From Dyadobacter sp. CY323 (lineage in GTDB: Bacteria; Bacteroidota; Bacteroidia; Cytophagales; Spirosomataceae), in contig NZ_JAJUXH010000007.1 of assembly GCF_021390245.1 (NCBI RefSeq), positions 62,001-126,000 on the forward strand: DNA of 64,000 bases, in the 5' to 3' direction. Made by a program: the position numbers and the translations under genes. Within the stretch, counting starts at the first letter, position 1. Each line of letters starts with the position of its first letter. Under the pieces are notes generated by a model. The model was given only the letters and a program-made list of their open reading frames with translations. It had not been told where the DNA came from and ran no database searches. Below, in pieces: positions 21,800 through 31,463 of the stretch.

Positions 21800-24617
21800 G
21801 GTGCGTGATGTTAAGATCTTTCAAAAGGTAATTTTCGATCAGGTAGAACTCCGTGTTTTCCATCACATTCGGAATCATTACGACTCCCTGGTTTTTAAGT
21901 TCAACCACATTCCTGATCTCTCCCGCCTCAATGCCGCCGATCTTGGAAAAAAACAGCTTTCCATATGTGATCAGGAGCGAAACGTCTGCATTGTTGGTAT
22001 ACTTCCGGAGGTCGATCACCTCGCCTTCTTCTTCCTGAAAATAGGCCGAGTTAAGCAGGATCTTCTGAAGTTCGCCATTAAGCAACTTGCTCAGTCCTTG
22101 AGCCTCCCTGAGCCGGCGCAACTTGCTGATAAGCAGATCTTCCTCGGTCGCCAGCCATTCCAGCGGCTTCATAATGTCGAGATGAAATGCATCTTTGTCA
22201 CGCGTCATCACGTCCATCAGCGACTTAAACCGGCCCGGATTGACGATCCTGAGAATGTAAAAAGCAGTTTGCGATATTACTTTCGAGTGAGAAACTGCAT
22301 TGGCAACAAGTACCGGAGTTACAATTTCAGCCGGAAAATGCCGCAGCTCCCGGATCGCCACCGCTTTGGTCCACCTCGAAATCCGTGTATAATCTTTGTT
22401 AATAATATCGATCAGCCTTTCTTCAACCGACAACTCGGAAACCGGTAAAATCTCTGCATACCGGTTGCGCATTTCATCAGACGAGGCGCTATCCAGAAAA
22501 GGCAGGATTTTATTCTTGATGTTTTCGGGTAGCAATAAGTCCGAGATCTCAGTAAGATAGTCGCGTGCATCCATGGCCTGCTCACCTTTCAGCAGGGTGA
22601 TCGCATGAAACCTAGACCCATAGACGACTTCCAGTACAATAAATGCTTTGCGGATAATCCTTTGCTTTTCTCTTTCGATATTCAGCATCAACTGCGAATC
22701 GTGCGGGTATGTCTCGGAAAGGTCGTATTGTGCGGAAAGCAGCCAGACGAAGGTTTTCAAATGCTCGTCCAGTTCATTGAGCAGGAATATCTTTTCGGTA
22801 CTGTTGCAGCCGTAATTCAGGTTTCTGAGCGATTCAAGGACTTTGTCTTTTATAAAACGGTTTGGGTTTTCAAGGTTTCGTCTGAAAAAACGGATCGCCT
22901 CGCCCCCACCTATTTCTTCTACGATTTTGAGTAAATGAAGCTGGCGATAGCGATTATCATTATTACTTAAAAATGACTTTTCAATGTATTTCAATAATGG
23001 GACTCCCGATTTTACCAACGCATCGAATGCCACAGAATAATACCGGTCTATCTCCATTTGCTCCATCAGATACGGCCATAGTTCCGATCTCCGGAGCTCT
23101 CCCGCCGTATAAATAGCAGCTTCGCGAACACGCTGATCCGGATCCTGCAAAAGTGGTATCAGGTATTTGTAAGACAAAAACCGGTTTGCGCCGCCAAGTC
23201 CCAATGCAGCTTCGGTCCTTTCTTCGGCATTTTTTGAAAAAACCTGGCTGATCAGTTCATCAAAAGGTTTGCTTGTCCTTTCGTTCTGAGGAACATAGGC
23301 GTTTCCACGCACCTGGCGTGCAGGAAAGTGAAATACTTTTTCGCGCACCATCTTTTTGTAGGCATTCTGGCCTGCAAATGATACAACCGCCCAGCCGAGC
23401 GCAACTACCAAAAACACGATTGCGAGTGGCAAAGCTTCCAGTTGCCACAAATTGACCAATATTAAAAGGACGACTCCGGCCGCCAGACCTCCCATTGCCT
23501 TGGCCCGCCCCTCGATCCTACCCTGGATGTTCAGACGAAACCGCGCCTGGATCGGCTGATAAAGTACCTGGTATGCCGGTTCACTGATCGCTTTTCGTAT
23601 GGCACTCAGGAAAAACCGCGACAATGCGACGCAAGCAAAGAATATGGCAGCAGTGTCATAACCTAAACCATAAATAACAGATACCGCAAAACTGAAAACG
23701 AGGCTTAAAGGCAGGATCATTATCCCAAGCCTGACCCCGTATTTGCTGATAAGCTTGTTGTAAAAAAAGGTTTTAATGAAAAATTCCAGAATGGCGGAGA
23801 TGCCAAAAAACACACCCAGAAAGCTGGCAAGTGATTCTTTGTTTGGAAAAATAACCCGCGACTCGATGAAGAAAATGTATTCGACATAAAACAATGCAAA
23901 TACCGGCAACAAGGCCAGGAAAAAGATGGCACGGTAGTATGAGGGATTTACAACGTCGTCGGCCACTTTGTCGACATGTTCGCTGCTTACCTCGTCGTTT
24001 TTATGTTCGGCAGTTACATACCGCTTGTGTATCTGCCTCAGCAGCACGGCGCAAACCACCAAAAACCCCACGGCAATGATTAGCAGCGAGTCAATGGGCA
24101 GAATTTTCACCAAACCCGGAACAGCGAGATACATGATCACCGAGGAAAATACATCACCTGTATTAATCAGCGAGGAAAGTCTTTTGGATTGCTGAAAATT
24201 GAACAGCTTTACTACAACTGCCCAGAAGGTCACGCCATTGACCAACACAAAAACGCGGTTCCAGAGAAACAGGATAAAGAAAACCCAACGGTTGCCGGTA
24301 ACGTGATAAAATACCAGAAACAGACTAATGGATACAATCAGGAACAGAAGCATGTTTTCGGCCAGCCGGTCGAATGCAATCTTCTTTTGCAGCCTCGTGA
24401 CGCCCAAACCCAGCACGTAGATAAAAATCCCGCCCACTACATATACCTGAGGCAGCGCAAGCCTGTCGAAACTCACCAGGAACGAAGACGCGACCACCGT
24501 GTAAAACAACGCGGTTGCCCCTCCCATAAAGAAAGAATAGGCCATCAGCAAGCTTACGAGGCCTTCCTCGTCCTTCCTGACGTTCAACATCCGCGATATG
24601 TTCCTGAATTTTTTCAA
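21771..24617 (-). CDS. ATP/ADP translocase-like membrane protein with HEAT repeats
   Basis: This 948-residue protein has an N-terminal half with about 11-12 membrane helices resembling the Npt/TLC nucleotide transporter family (VSLLMAYSFFMGGATALFYTVV, then FWNRVF-type loops). A cytoplasmic half of HEAT-like helical repeats follows (for example EERTEAALGLGG and DPDQRVREAAIYTAGEL, about 460-700), with a C-terminal beta-rich stretch (about 850-948) that may be a degenerate cyclic-nucleotide-binding fold. In obligate intracellular bacteria the family swaps ATP for ADP; in free-living bacteria these fused forms have no settled role and may be sensory. The first codon is TTG at 24617, 3 bp after the GNAT stop; an ATG at 24590 is an alternative. 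It overlaps the propeller kinase gene. Confidence 0.78.
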   Translation of the reverse strand: MKKFRNISRMLNVRKDEEGLVSLLMAYSFFMGGATALFYTVVASSFLVSFDRLALPQVYVVGGIFIYVLGLGVTRLQKKIAFDRLAENMLLFLIVSISLFLVFYHVTGNRWVFFILFLWNRVFVLVNGVTFWAVVVKLFNFQQSKRLSSLINTGDVFSSVIMYLAVPGLVKILPIDSLLIIAVGFLVVCAVLLRQIHKRYVTAEHKNDEVSSEHVDKVADDVVNPSYYRAIFFLALLPVFALFYVEYIFFIESRVIFPNKESLASFLGVFFGISAILEFFIKTFFYNKLISKYGVRLGIMILPLSLVFSFAVSVIYGLGYDTAAIFFACVALSRFFLSAIRKAISEPAYQVLYQPIQARFRLNIQGRIEGRAKAMGGLAAGVVLLILVNLWQLEALPLAIVFLVVALGWAVVSFAGQNAYKKMVREKVFHFPARQVRGNAYVPQNERTSKPFDELISQVFSKNAEERTEAALGLGGANRFLSYKYLIPLLQDPDQRVREAAIYTAGELRRSELWPYLMEQMEIDRYYSVAFDALVKSGVPLLKYIEKSFLSNNDNRYRQLHLLKIVEEIGGGEAIRFFRRNLENPNRFIKDKVLESLRNLNYGCNSTEKIFLLNELDEHLKTFVWLLSAQYDLSETYPHDSQLMLNIEREKQRIIRKAFIVLEVVYGSRFHAITLLKGEQAMDARDYLTEISDLLLPENIKNKILPFLDSASSDEMRNRYAEILPVSELSVEERLIDIINKDYTRISRWTKAVAIRELRHFPAEIVTPVLVANAVSHSKVISQTAFYILRIVNPGRFKSLMDVMTRDKDAFHLDIMKPLEWLATEEDLLISKLRRLREAQGLSKLLNGELQKILLNSAYFQEEEGEVIDLRKYTNNADVSLLITYGKLFFSKIGGIEAGEIRNVVELKNQGVVMIPNVMENTEFYLIENYLLKDLNITHHVSEEAVSQ

Positions 24618-24620
24618 TAG

Positions 24621-25205
24621 CTAGTTACTTATCTCCTTAATCATAAAATAGATCTGACGTTCGGGCATCTGGTAGAGCGGTTTTATCTTTCCCAGATATA
24701 AAAACCCGAGTTCTTCCAATGATTTGATCCGCGAAGCTACCGGCTGTGCGATGATCATTTTGGCACCATTCGTTGCCGCGTAGTTGATCCTCGCTTCATC
24801 CAGTAAAGTCGAAAATCCCTTGCCGCGGTATTCGGGCGCTACAACCAGCCGGTTGAGCGAAGCATACGGCCCGGTCCCATACTTTGCAATCAACGATTCG
24901 TCGAAAAGATCGGCATGTGGTACAGAACTGTATTCTTTGTGAAAACTTAGTCTGGCCGCCGCAACGATCACTTTATTGTGGCTGATCACCCAATGATGTG
25001 CCCGCAGATCGTCTTCGTCAAGCCATGATTTGTGCGAGAAAAAATCATGGCTGATACCTTGTTCATCTTTCCAGGCAAGTACACGCAATGCGCCCATTTC
25101 GTCCAATCTCTCGGGATAATCCAGCTTTGTCAGCAAGAATTCTGAATTCCCGATTTCAAACCGTGTTTCCATGACGCGAGGAGTTTTTAAAGTCACTAAT
25201 TCCAT
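24621..25205 (-). CDS. GNAT family N-acetyltransferase
   Basis: This cytoplasmic acyltransferase of 194 residues has a clear acetyl-CoA-binding motif A: LNRLVVAPEYRGKGFSTLL (about 131-149), with the R-G-K-G-F phosphate loop. Before it lie the beta strands and VAAARLSF of the GNAT core. The N-terminal part (FEIGNSEFLLTKLD, ALRVLAWKDEQG) has a faint resemblance to autoinducer-synthase-type GNATs, which is too weak to call. It lies 13 bp after the TonB receptor gene and 3 bp before the translocase-like gene, so it is part of the operon. Its substrate, protein or small molecule, is unknown. Confidence 0.82.
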   Translation of the reverse strand: MELVTLKTPRVMETRFEIGNSEFLLTKLDYPERLDEMGALRVLAWKDEQGISHDFFSHKSWLDEDDLRAHHWVISHNKVIVAAARLSFHKEYSSVPHADLFDESLIAKYGTGPYASLNRLVVAPEYRGKGFSTLLDEARINYAATNGAKMIIAQPVASRIKSLEELGFLYLGKIKPLYQMPERQIYFMIKEISN

Positions 25206-25218
25206 ATTTCCTTACTAA

Positions 25219-27849
25219 TTATTTCCGGTTGGTATCGATGAGCAATCCGATTGAAAACACTCGTCTTTCCTGCGGATAGCGCGACGCAGAGGTAACTCCA
25301 TCGGCAGCCCTGATGCCGGGGACAAAGTATTCGCTGTTTAAAATATTGGAAACCTGTAATTGCAGGCTGAATAAATTCAACAGGTTATGATAGGTAACCG
25401 ATGAGTTCAGCAAGTAGATCGAAGCGAAATGCGTGATCGGGTTGCTGCTCCCGGAAGTCCCCGCGCCCGATTTTCTGGCACTAATGTAATTATTGGTAAT
25501 GCTGATACTCAGGTTTTTGACAGGCTCATAAACCGCCCCAAGATTAGCTGACCACGGCGCAATGTCACTCACCGGTACCTTCTGCCCCTCCACTTTGCTG
25601 AGATCGCGCGGATTAGAGTATGTGAAATTTCCCCAGACATTCAGGTTTTTAACATCGTAACGTGCCTCCGATTGCAGGCCTATAATTCGCTGCTTGCCCA
25701 GTGCCTGAAACTGGTTTGTCTTTATGCCGGCCGGTGTTACGACCGGAGCCAGCCCTACCGCATTACTGTAATTGGACATATAACCCGCCACATTCACGGA
25801 TAACGCTTTGCTGAACCTTGCAGACACGCTGCCTTCCACATTCTTCACACGCTCAGGCTGCAGCGTGGGATTGTTCAGAAGACGGTCGCTGCCTGTTCCA
25901 TATTTTTGAAGATAAGAAGCATCCTTAAATGCCTCGGTATAAATGCCTTTGAATACGAATTTGCCTTTTGAATAAATGAGACTGATCCGGGGGTTAAATA
26001 CAAAACCATACCCTCCGTTCGAGCGGATCTGGTTGTAGTCCAGGCGTGAGGCGAGCACCATTTTAAGGCTTTCCGTCCAGTTATAGGTACCCTGGCTAAA
26101 AAGTCCGATATCGAAAACCCTGAAATTATCACCTCCTGCCAGCGTCGAGTCCGGGCGTCCCTTTTCATCTGCCTGTCCCACCAGCGAGGTAATGTAATTG
26201 GCCTGGATGATACTGTTCCGGATCTCGATACCACTGTTGATATCCATTTTCGGCAGCGGCGTCCAGAGAACACGGAACTCGTTACGCAGCTGGTTGGAAA
26301 CACGGTACCAGTACGGTACAGAATATGTTGGTTTGCGCTGGTTCAGCAGGTCAACAATCCCGTAACTTCCGTTGTAATAGCCCCGGTAGGTTGGCAGGTT
26401 TGTAGCTCCATTGAGCTCGTGCAACCGGTATGAAGTAAGGTTGAGGATCTGGACTTTATCCGAAATGTATTTATTGTAGGTCAATGAAAATGCTTTATTG
26501 TTTGCTACCCAGCGCGATAGCTCCGGCGTCACAATCCTGGACCTGTTTGTATACCACGGTGTGGCACCTTCATCGGTTTTCCAGCTCATCAGCGAAATCA
26601 TAAAGTCTTTGAATTCGATTTTAGCGCGGACAAATACGTTTCTCGAATCATCATTAAACCCAACCTGATCGCCATTTATATTGGCCTGGAACAGATTTGC
26701 ATTGTCCAGTTCGGCGGCTTTTGCTTTCCCAGCCGGGGTCAGGCTCAGTGCATTTGCACTTCCATTGGCATCATACCCAATCTGATATAAGTCGCTGTTT
26801 GGAAAAAGCGTGGTCAGCTTGTTGTTTGTAATATAAGTTTGGGCCGCGGCACCATTTATGTTCTGTTGTGACGGATAATTTGCGGCCGTTCGCGGATCAT
26901 AATTCCATTCCGGGTACTGGCTGTAATTCAGCTCGTTGGAAGCAAAATACCGTGAAGTAACGGAAACGGCGATATCCTTTGTCCGGACTGTCACTACACC
27001 GTCGACAAGCTTCGTATTAAGTGATCCATAACGGAGCTGACCATTTGCCGAAAAATCAACTTTTTTTCCCTCCGGCATTTCTCTTTCCAGAAAACGCTTG
27101 GTAATGAGGTTGATAACCCCCATAAATGCATTCGCACCATACATCGTGGAGGCAGGCCCGTAAATGACCTCTACCCGCTCAATGTCCGACAATGCATATT
27201 GTCTCGAAATCGGGATGTTATCCGAATTCAAGTCATTTTCTTCTACTCCATCCACCAAAAGGATGGTACGGTCATTGGAGGTAGAACGGTAACCGCGCTG
27301 ATAAAAAGTGACGTAAGAAGGTCCGTTTCCCCGGATCACATCGAAACCCGGAATGTCGTTCAGCATCTGGGTTAAGTCTTTATAGCCTCGTTTTACAATG
27401 TCGGTATGTGTCAAAACCGTTACCGTGGCGGGTACCTGCAACAGGTTTTCCGCCTTTTTGGAAACCGAAGTAATCTGAACAATGCGGTCCATCAGATCAC
27501 GCTGCTGGGCTACCAGATCTTTAAACTGAGGCAATGCAGAAAATTCCGGCTCATAATTTTGATTGGCGATCAGCAGGTTCCGAACGGCGGTTGCAGCTTG
27601 TGGCAGCGAATCCAATGCGAGGTAAGTGAGTGCGATGATTTTGTAGGCCTGAACCTGTGCATTGGGCGAGAACTTTGTTTTCAGACACGGATTCAACAAT
27701 TGAAATACCTCGTCGAAATTCCCGGTACGGTATTTCCTGTCGGCCTCGGGCACGATCACCGATGCGTCGCAGTCATTCTGGGCAGACGCAATGCCAGGCA
27801 CAAAGGTCAGTATGATGATAACAAACAGGAGTAAAAAATTTTTCATCAT
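25219..27849 (-). CDS. TonB-dependent receptor with TPR-like N-terminal domain
   Basis: This 876-residue outer-membrane receptor has a Sec signal (MKNFLLLFVIIIL to about AQN). A helical region of about 100 residues resembles a tetratricopeptide pair (YRTGNFDEVFQLLNPCLK, ALDSLPQAATAVRNLL). The plug domain (about 135-255: VPATVTVLTHTDI, DLTQMLNDIPGFDV, ILLVDGVEEND, IERVEVIYGPASTMYGANA) and the beta-barrel follow, ending IGLLIDTNRK. The usual Bacteroidota carboxypeptidase-D-like N-domain is absent, as is a paired SusD gene, so SusC-type glycan import is unlikely. Position inside a signalling operon, 4 bp from the nSTAND gene, suggests a sensing or cofactor-uptake role. Confidence 0.88.
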   Translation of the reverse strand: MMKNFLLLFVIIILTFVPGIASAQNDCDASVIVPEADRKYRTGNFDEVFQLLNPCLKTKFSPNAQVQAYKIIALTYLALDSLPQAATAVRNLLIANQNYEPEFSALPQFKDLVAQQRDLMDRIVQITSVSKKAENLLQVPATVTVLTHTDIVKRGYKDLTQMLNDIPGFDVIRGNGPSYVTFYQRGYRSTSNDRTILLVDGVEENDLNSDNIPISRQYALSDIERVEVIYGPASTMYGANAFMGVINLITKRFLEREMPEGKKVDFSANGQLRYGSLNTKLVDGVVTVRTKDIAVSVTSRYFASNELNYSQYPEWNYDPRTAANYPSQQNINGAAAQTYITNNKLTTLFPNSDLYQIGYDANGSANALSLTPAGKAKAAELDNANLFQANINGDQVGFNDDSRNVFVRAKIEFKDFMISLMSWKTDEGATPWYTNRSRIVTPELSRWVANNKAFSLTYNKYISDKVQILNLTSYRLHELNGATNLPTYRGYYNGSYGIVDLLNQRKPTYSVPYWYRVSNQLRNEFRVLWTPLPKMDINSGIEIRNSIIQANYITSLVGQADEKGRPDSTLAGGDNFRVFDIGLFSQGTYNWTESLKMVLASRLDYNQIRSNGGYGFVFNPRISLIYSKGKFVFKGIYTEAFKDASYLQKYGTGSDRLLNNPTLQPERVKNVEGSVSARFSKALSVNVAGYMSNYSNAVGLAPVVTPAGIKTNQFQALGKQRIIGLQSEARYDVKNLNVWGNFTYSNPRDLSKVEGQKVPVSDIAPWSANLGAVYEPVKNLSISITNNYISARKSGAGTSGSSNPITHFASIYLLNSSVTYHNLLNLFSLQLQVSNILNSEYFVPGIRAADGVTSASRYPQERRVFSIGLLIDTNRK

Positions 27850-27853
27850 GTGC

Positions 27854-30800
27854 TTATCGAATGTTTCGGGACAATTTTTCGTACGGAATATCCTTTCCGA
27901 TGTATTGGTCCCATTCTTCCTCGGTCAATTCTCTCTTTGCTTTCTTTAAAACTTCCGCGAACAGATCGGCTGAATTAATGTCCCAGATCCGCACCGTTTT
28001 GTCAGCCCCCGCGGCAAGCAGCTTGTTGCCGTCGCGACTAAACCGGATATCCATTACCCAGTAATCGAAATCACTCAATAATACCGGCTGTTGTTTGGAA
28101 ATGTCTTCTTTCGCATTCCAGATCCGTATTTTCCAGTCGTAACAAGCTGTGGCAATGCGACTTCCATCGGGCGCGAATGCAATTTTGGTTATCCCCGAAG
28201 TATGTGTACCCTGGGTGCCGTTCAGCGAATTCATCACCGGTTCATCATTTACCACCCTCACATTGTATAACATCCCCGAGCTCGTCCCGAAATACAGATG
28301 CTTCTGATCCGGCGTAAAAGCCATCGAAATCAGCCTTCCCCGCAAGTTAGCGAAGTTGTATTCCACCGGTTTTTCTTCCAGTTTGGTTAAATTCACCCGG
28401 ACCAGCTTTCCATTTCCGGTACCTAAAAACATATAATGACCGTCTGACATCGTTTCCATACTCGCGACTTCCACGCCCAGATTCAGATTTTTGAGCACAT
28501 CCATCTTTTTATCACTCACATCCCAGATCCGGATCTGCCCGGCTGAACTTACGGATATCAACTGGGGCTTATTATTGATATTCCTGACCGACATTGAAAA
28601 CACAATACCGTCATGTCCCACAAGTGTTTTAGTGGGCAAACTACCCGGCGCGAAATTGTCCCAGCGAACAATCTGGCCATTTGAAGAACCGGTAAAAATG
28701 GTTTTCCCGTCGGGCATAAAGGCCAGTGAACGAATGCTTTTGAACGTTTGCCGGGGATTACGGATCGAGACAGGTCTGGCGGATGGAGTGAGATAATTCC
28801 AGAGACTGACAATCCCGTCGTCACCGGCAGTAGCAAAAAGAGAGCTGGTTGCCTGAGGCTCGGCCACTGCGCGAACAATGTCATTGTGCGCGATCAAAGT
28901 CGCTTTCGCGCCCGCTGCTTTGGACAATGCGTTGAATATGTCGGGATTGTCTTGCTCTCCCCCGTTTTTTACGTTAAAGTCATACGCTTTCAAAGCAAGT
29001 AATGCAGCCAGATCGTCTCCTGCCGGCATTTGGAATGATTGGATCGCAATAAAGCGGGCAACTGCTTTGGATCTTTGTTTCAATGCGTCGTTCCTGGAAC
29101 TCTCCGCTTCTTTTTGCGCGGTTTGGGCGTACACTTTTTGCCGGTCCGATTCCTTTTGGGCACTTACTGCATATTCTTTTTGAACTTCGGTTTCTTTTTG
29201 GGATTGTACCGCTGCTTTTCTGGCATTATCTGCCTGAGCTCTCTGTTCCTCAGCAATTTCCCTGGCTGCTTTTGCCGCAATGCTTTCTTTTACAGCTTTT
29301 TCCTGCTCCCGTACCGCAATGGCTTTTTGTTCTTCTGTCAATGCTTTTTGCAGTTCTGCGAATGTGCCTTGCTGCTCTGCGATCTTTTTTTGAGAAATGG
29401 CTTCACGTGTCTGGTCCTCAGCCCGTTTACGTTCTTCCAAAGCCAGACTTTCTTTCTCCAATGCCGTTTTCTCACTTTGCTGCGCCTGCGTCCGCAGTAC
29501 TAATGCGACGATCAGGAACAAAAGTGAAACGAGCGAACTGATCCCAAGTACCGATGCGAAAACTCTTGCTTTACGCAGTTCTCTTTTCTGCCGGTCTTCT
29601 TTTTGTCTTACTTCGAGCTCGTATTGTTTTTTACTATAATCCAAAAAATTAGTCGCACGCTCGAAAAACGGATCGTAACGTTGCGCCCATTCCAATGTCG
29701 GCTCACTTTCTTTCAACCATTTGAGCCCCATTTGCAGCTCCGGGTTCACCCAAAGCCCAGTGCGGCCTTCCTGATACAATGCTGCGGAATAACTAAGCTG
29801 CTTGTACAATTTCGCCGATTCCAGCTCCTCCTCGATCCACTTTTTACACCTGTCCCAAAACGTCAGGATCTTCTCCACCGAAACATCGATAATGGAGTCA
29901 TGGTCGATTTTGATGCCAGGCTTGGGCGTAAGAAACGAAACCCCGTTTTCACGGAAAACGAGGATGACATCAATCAATAAGTAATCCGGAATGCCCGTAA
30001 TCTGGATGATCTCGCGAAGTGCGGTCGGGTGCAGCGATGAAGTATCGCTCGGCCCAAGAACGATGAGCGATTTGAAAAGCTTTGCGGCTGCATTTCTGCG
30101 TTTTTCGTCCAGTCGCTGTGTGTATATTTCTTCGGCATGCTGGCTAATGGATTCCTGTATCCCACCAATCGCCTCATAGTCAGTAACACTAACCGGTGAC
30201 GAAAATGGTTTTGTGGATTTCCATCGGTCCCAGGTACGCATTAACGCGTGTTGCAGAATGGGCAGAAAATCCGGATTGTCGGACAATTCTTTCAAAAGTC
30301 CGCCTACCAGTGCCGGCTCGATCGTCGCCCCAACAGATTCAATCGGCCCGACAATCACCTGCTTTACCTCATCCGCATTCATTTTCGGCAAGAGGTAGTA
30401 GCCCTTGTTGATCACTTCGGTGAGTCCATTGAACTCGGTGCAGTGGTCCAGGTAATCGGAACGCATCGTGATCACCGCGTGAACAGGCAGCTCTCTCTGG
30501 TTGATCAGGGTCAAAAGCAGTTGTACAAACGAAGTAGTCCTGCTTTTACCTGAAAAATCTTCCGCCAGTTCGTAACGGAAAAGCTCTTCGAACTGGTCGA
30601 TCACCAGCAGGATTTTGGCCTCGCGGATCTCGGTAAGCAATGCGAGAGCGACTCTCGGATCCTGGAAAATTTCTTTTTCAATCGTCTCGGAATCCCGATG
30701 TTCCCAGCTAGGGTCGTCGTTTTTCAACGCATTTCTCAAAGCGGTGAGAAAGCTTCGGACAGGATTACTACCTGGTCTGAAAATGACGACTTTCCAGCGA

Positions 30801-31021
30801 TTTCCGCCTTCGCTTTCTTCGACGGACGGAATCAGCCCCGCTTTAATGAGCGATGACTTACCACTGCCCGAGGAACCGATCAACGCAAGGAACCGCCCAT
30901 CCAGGAGTTTATTTTTTAACTCCCGGATGTGCGCGTCCCTGCCGAAGAACAAAGCGTGATCCTCGTATTCGTAACTTCTTAGTCCGGGAAATGGATTGGC
31001 AAGCGTAGAACTATCAACCAT
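27854..31021 (-). CDS. Membrane-anchored nSTAND NTPase with WD40 repeats
   Basis: This 1055-residue signalling ATPase belongs to the novel-STAND group. The N-terminus NPFPGLRSYEYEDHALFFGR leads into Walker A GSSGSGKS (G49-S56), and Walker B is LLVIDQFEELF (D142). A winged-helix-like region follows to about 440. A transmembrane helix at about 487-510 is followed by a long Ala/Glu/Lys-rich coiled coil (about 512-650). The C-terminal WD40 propeller has at least six blades (for example HNDIVRAVAEP, GITKIAFAPDGSRIATACYDWKIRIWNA). STAND proteins act as switches that oligomerise on ligand detection. It lies 5 bp after the RsbW-like gene, so it probably feeds the partner-switch module. No effector domain is fused to it. 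Confidence 0.9.
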   Translation of the reverse strand: MVDSSTLANPFPGLRSYEYEDHALFFGRDAHIRELKNKLLDGRFLALIGSSGSGKSSLIKAGLIPSVEESEGGNRWKVVIFRPGSNPVRSFLTALRNALKNDDPSWEHRDSETIEKEIFQDPRVALALLTEIREAKILLVIDQFEELFRYELAEDFSGKSRTTSFVQLLLTLINQRELPVHAVITMRSDYLDHCTEFNGLTEVINKGYYLLPKMNADEVKQVIVGPIESVGATIEPALVGGLLKELSDNPDFLPILQHALMRTWDRWKSTKPFSSPVSVTDYEAIGGIQESISQHAEEIYTQRLDEKRRNAAAKLFKSLIVLGPSDTSSLHPTALREIIQITGIPDYLLIDVILVFRENGVSFLTPKPGIKIDHDSIIDVSVEKILTFWDRCKKWIEEELESAKLYKQLSYSAALYQEGRTGLWVNPELQMGLKWLKESEPTLEWAQRYDPFFERATNFLDYSKKQYELEVRQKEDRQKRELRKARVFASVLGISSLVSLLFLIVALVLRTQAQQSEKTALEKESLALEERKRAEDQTREAISQKKIAEQQGTFAELQKALTEEQKAIAVREQEKAVKESIAAKAAREIAEEQRAQADNARKAAVQSQKETEVQKEYAVSAQKESDRQKVYAQTAQKEAESSRNDALKQRSKAVARFIAIQSFQMPAGDDLAALLALKAYDFNVKNGGEQDNPDIFNALSKAAGAKATLIAHNDIVRAVAEPQATSSLFATAGDDGIVSLWNYLTPSARPVSIRNPRQTFKSIRSLAFMPDGKTIFTGSSNGQIVRWDNFAPGSLPTKTLVGHDGIVFSMSVRNINNKPQLISVSSAGQIRIWDVSDKKMDVLKNLNLGVEVASMETMSDGHYMFLGTGNGKLVRVNLTKLEEKPVEYNFANLRGRLISMAFTPDQKHLYFGTSSGMLYNVRVVNDEPVMNSLNGTQGTHTSGITKIAFAPDGSRIATACYDWKIRIWNAKEDISKQQPVLLSDFDYWVMDIRFSRDGNKLLAAGADKTVRIWDINSADLFAEVLKKAKRELTEEEWDQYIGKDIPYEKLSRNIR

Positions 31022-31026
31022 ATCTT

Positions 31027-31455
31027 TCAGGTTGCGGCGATTTTCATAACAAATTTGTTTCTGTTTTTCCCATCCGCGTATTCATATGAAAATTCATCGA
31101 CACCATTGATCGTCAGGAAAATGCCTAATCCTCCAATTCCGCGTTCTTCCAGCGAAAGTGTCAGATCTTTTGCATTTGGCAGGTCTTTGGCCAGCGGATC
31201 GAACGGAGCAGCTACGTCTTCGAGGATCAAAACCAGTTCCTTATCTGTGATTTCGCTCAAAACTGCGAAATCGGCATTTAAACCAGCCTCCTGATAACCG
31301 TACAAAATGATGTTTGTAGCAATTTCATCAACAGCCAGTTTGAGACTGTAAGTTGGCTTTTTGGCCAAACCTGCCTGCTGCGAAAGCTCACCAACGTATT
31401 CCCGCAGCGAATCCAGAGAATCCACATTGCCGGGAAAACTTTTCGATTCCATCAT
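31027..31455 (-). CDS. RsbW-like anti-sigma serine kinase / ATP-binding protein
   Basis: This 142-residue GHKL-fold protein is of the RsbW/SpoIIAB family. The N box is LKLAVDEIATNIILYGYQ (about 42-59), followed by LVLILEDVAAPFDPLAKD (about 90-107) and a G-box GIGGLGIFL (about 117-125). Such kinases phosphorylate STAS antagonists on serine and often hold a sigma factor or other target. A STAS gene lies 8 bp upstream and a PP2C phosphatase is encoded at the end of the same block, giving all three core parts of a partner-switching circuit. No sigma factor gene is nearby, so the target is unknown and may be another protein of the block. Confidence 0.88.
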   Translation of the reverse strand: MMESKSFPGNVDSLDSLREYVGELSQQAGLAKKPTYSLKLAVDEIATNIILYGYQEAGLNADFAVLSEITDKELVLILEDVAAPFDPLAKDLPNAKDLTLSLEERGIGGLGIFLTINGVDEFSYEYADGKNRNKFVMKIAAT

Positions 31456-31463
31456 AACGGAAG

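Noticed and set aside
27854-31021. nSTAND protein as an anti-phage defence gene
   Set aside because: No effector domain, no defence neighbours and no mobile element; the neighbours are STAS, RsbW-like, TonB receptor and two-component genes, which point to regulation.
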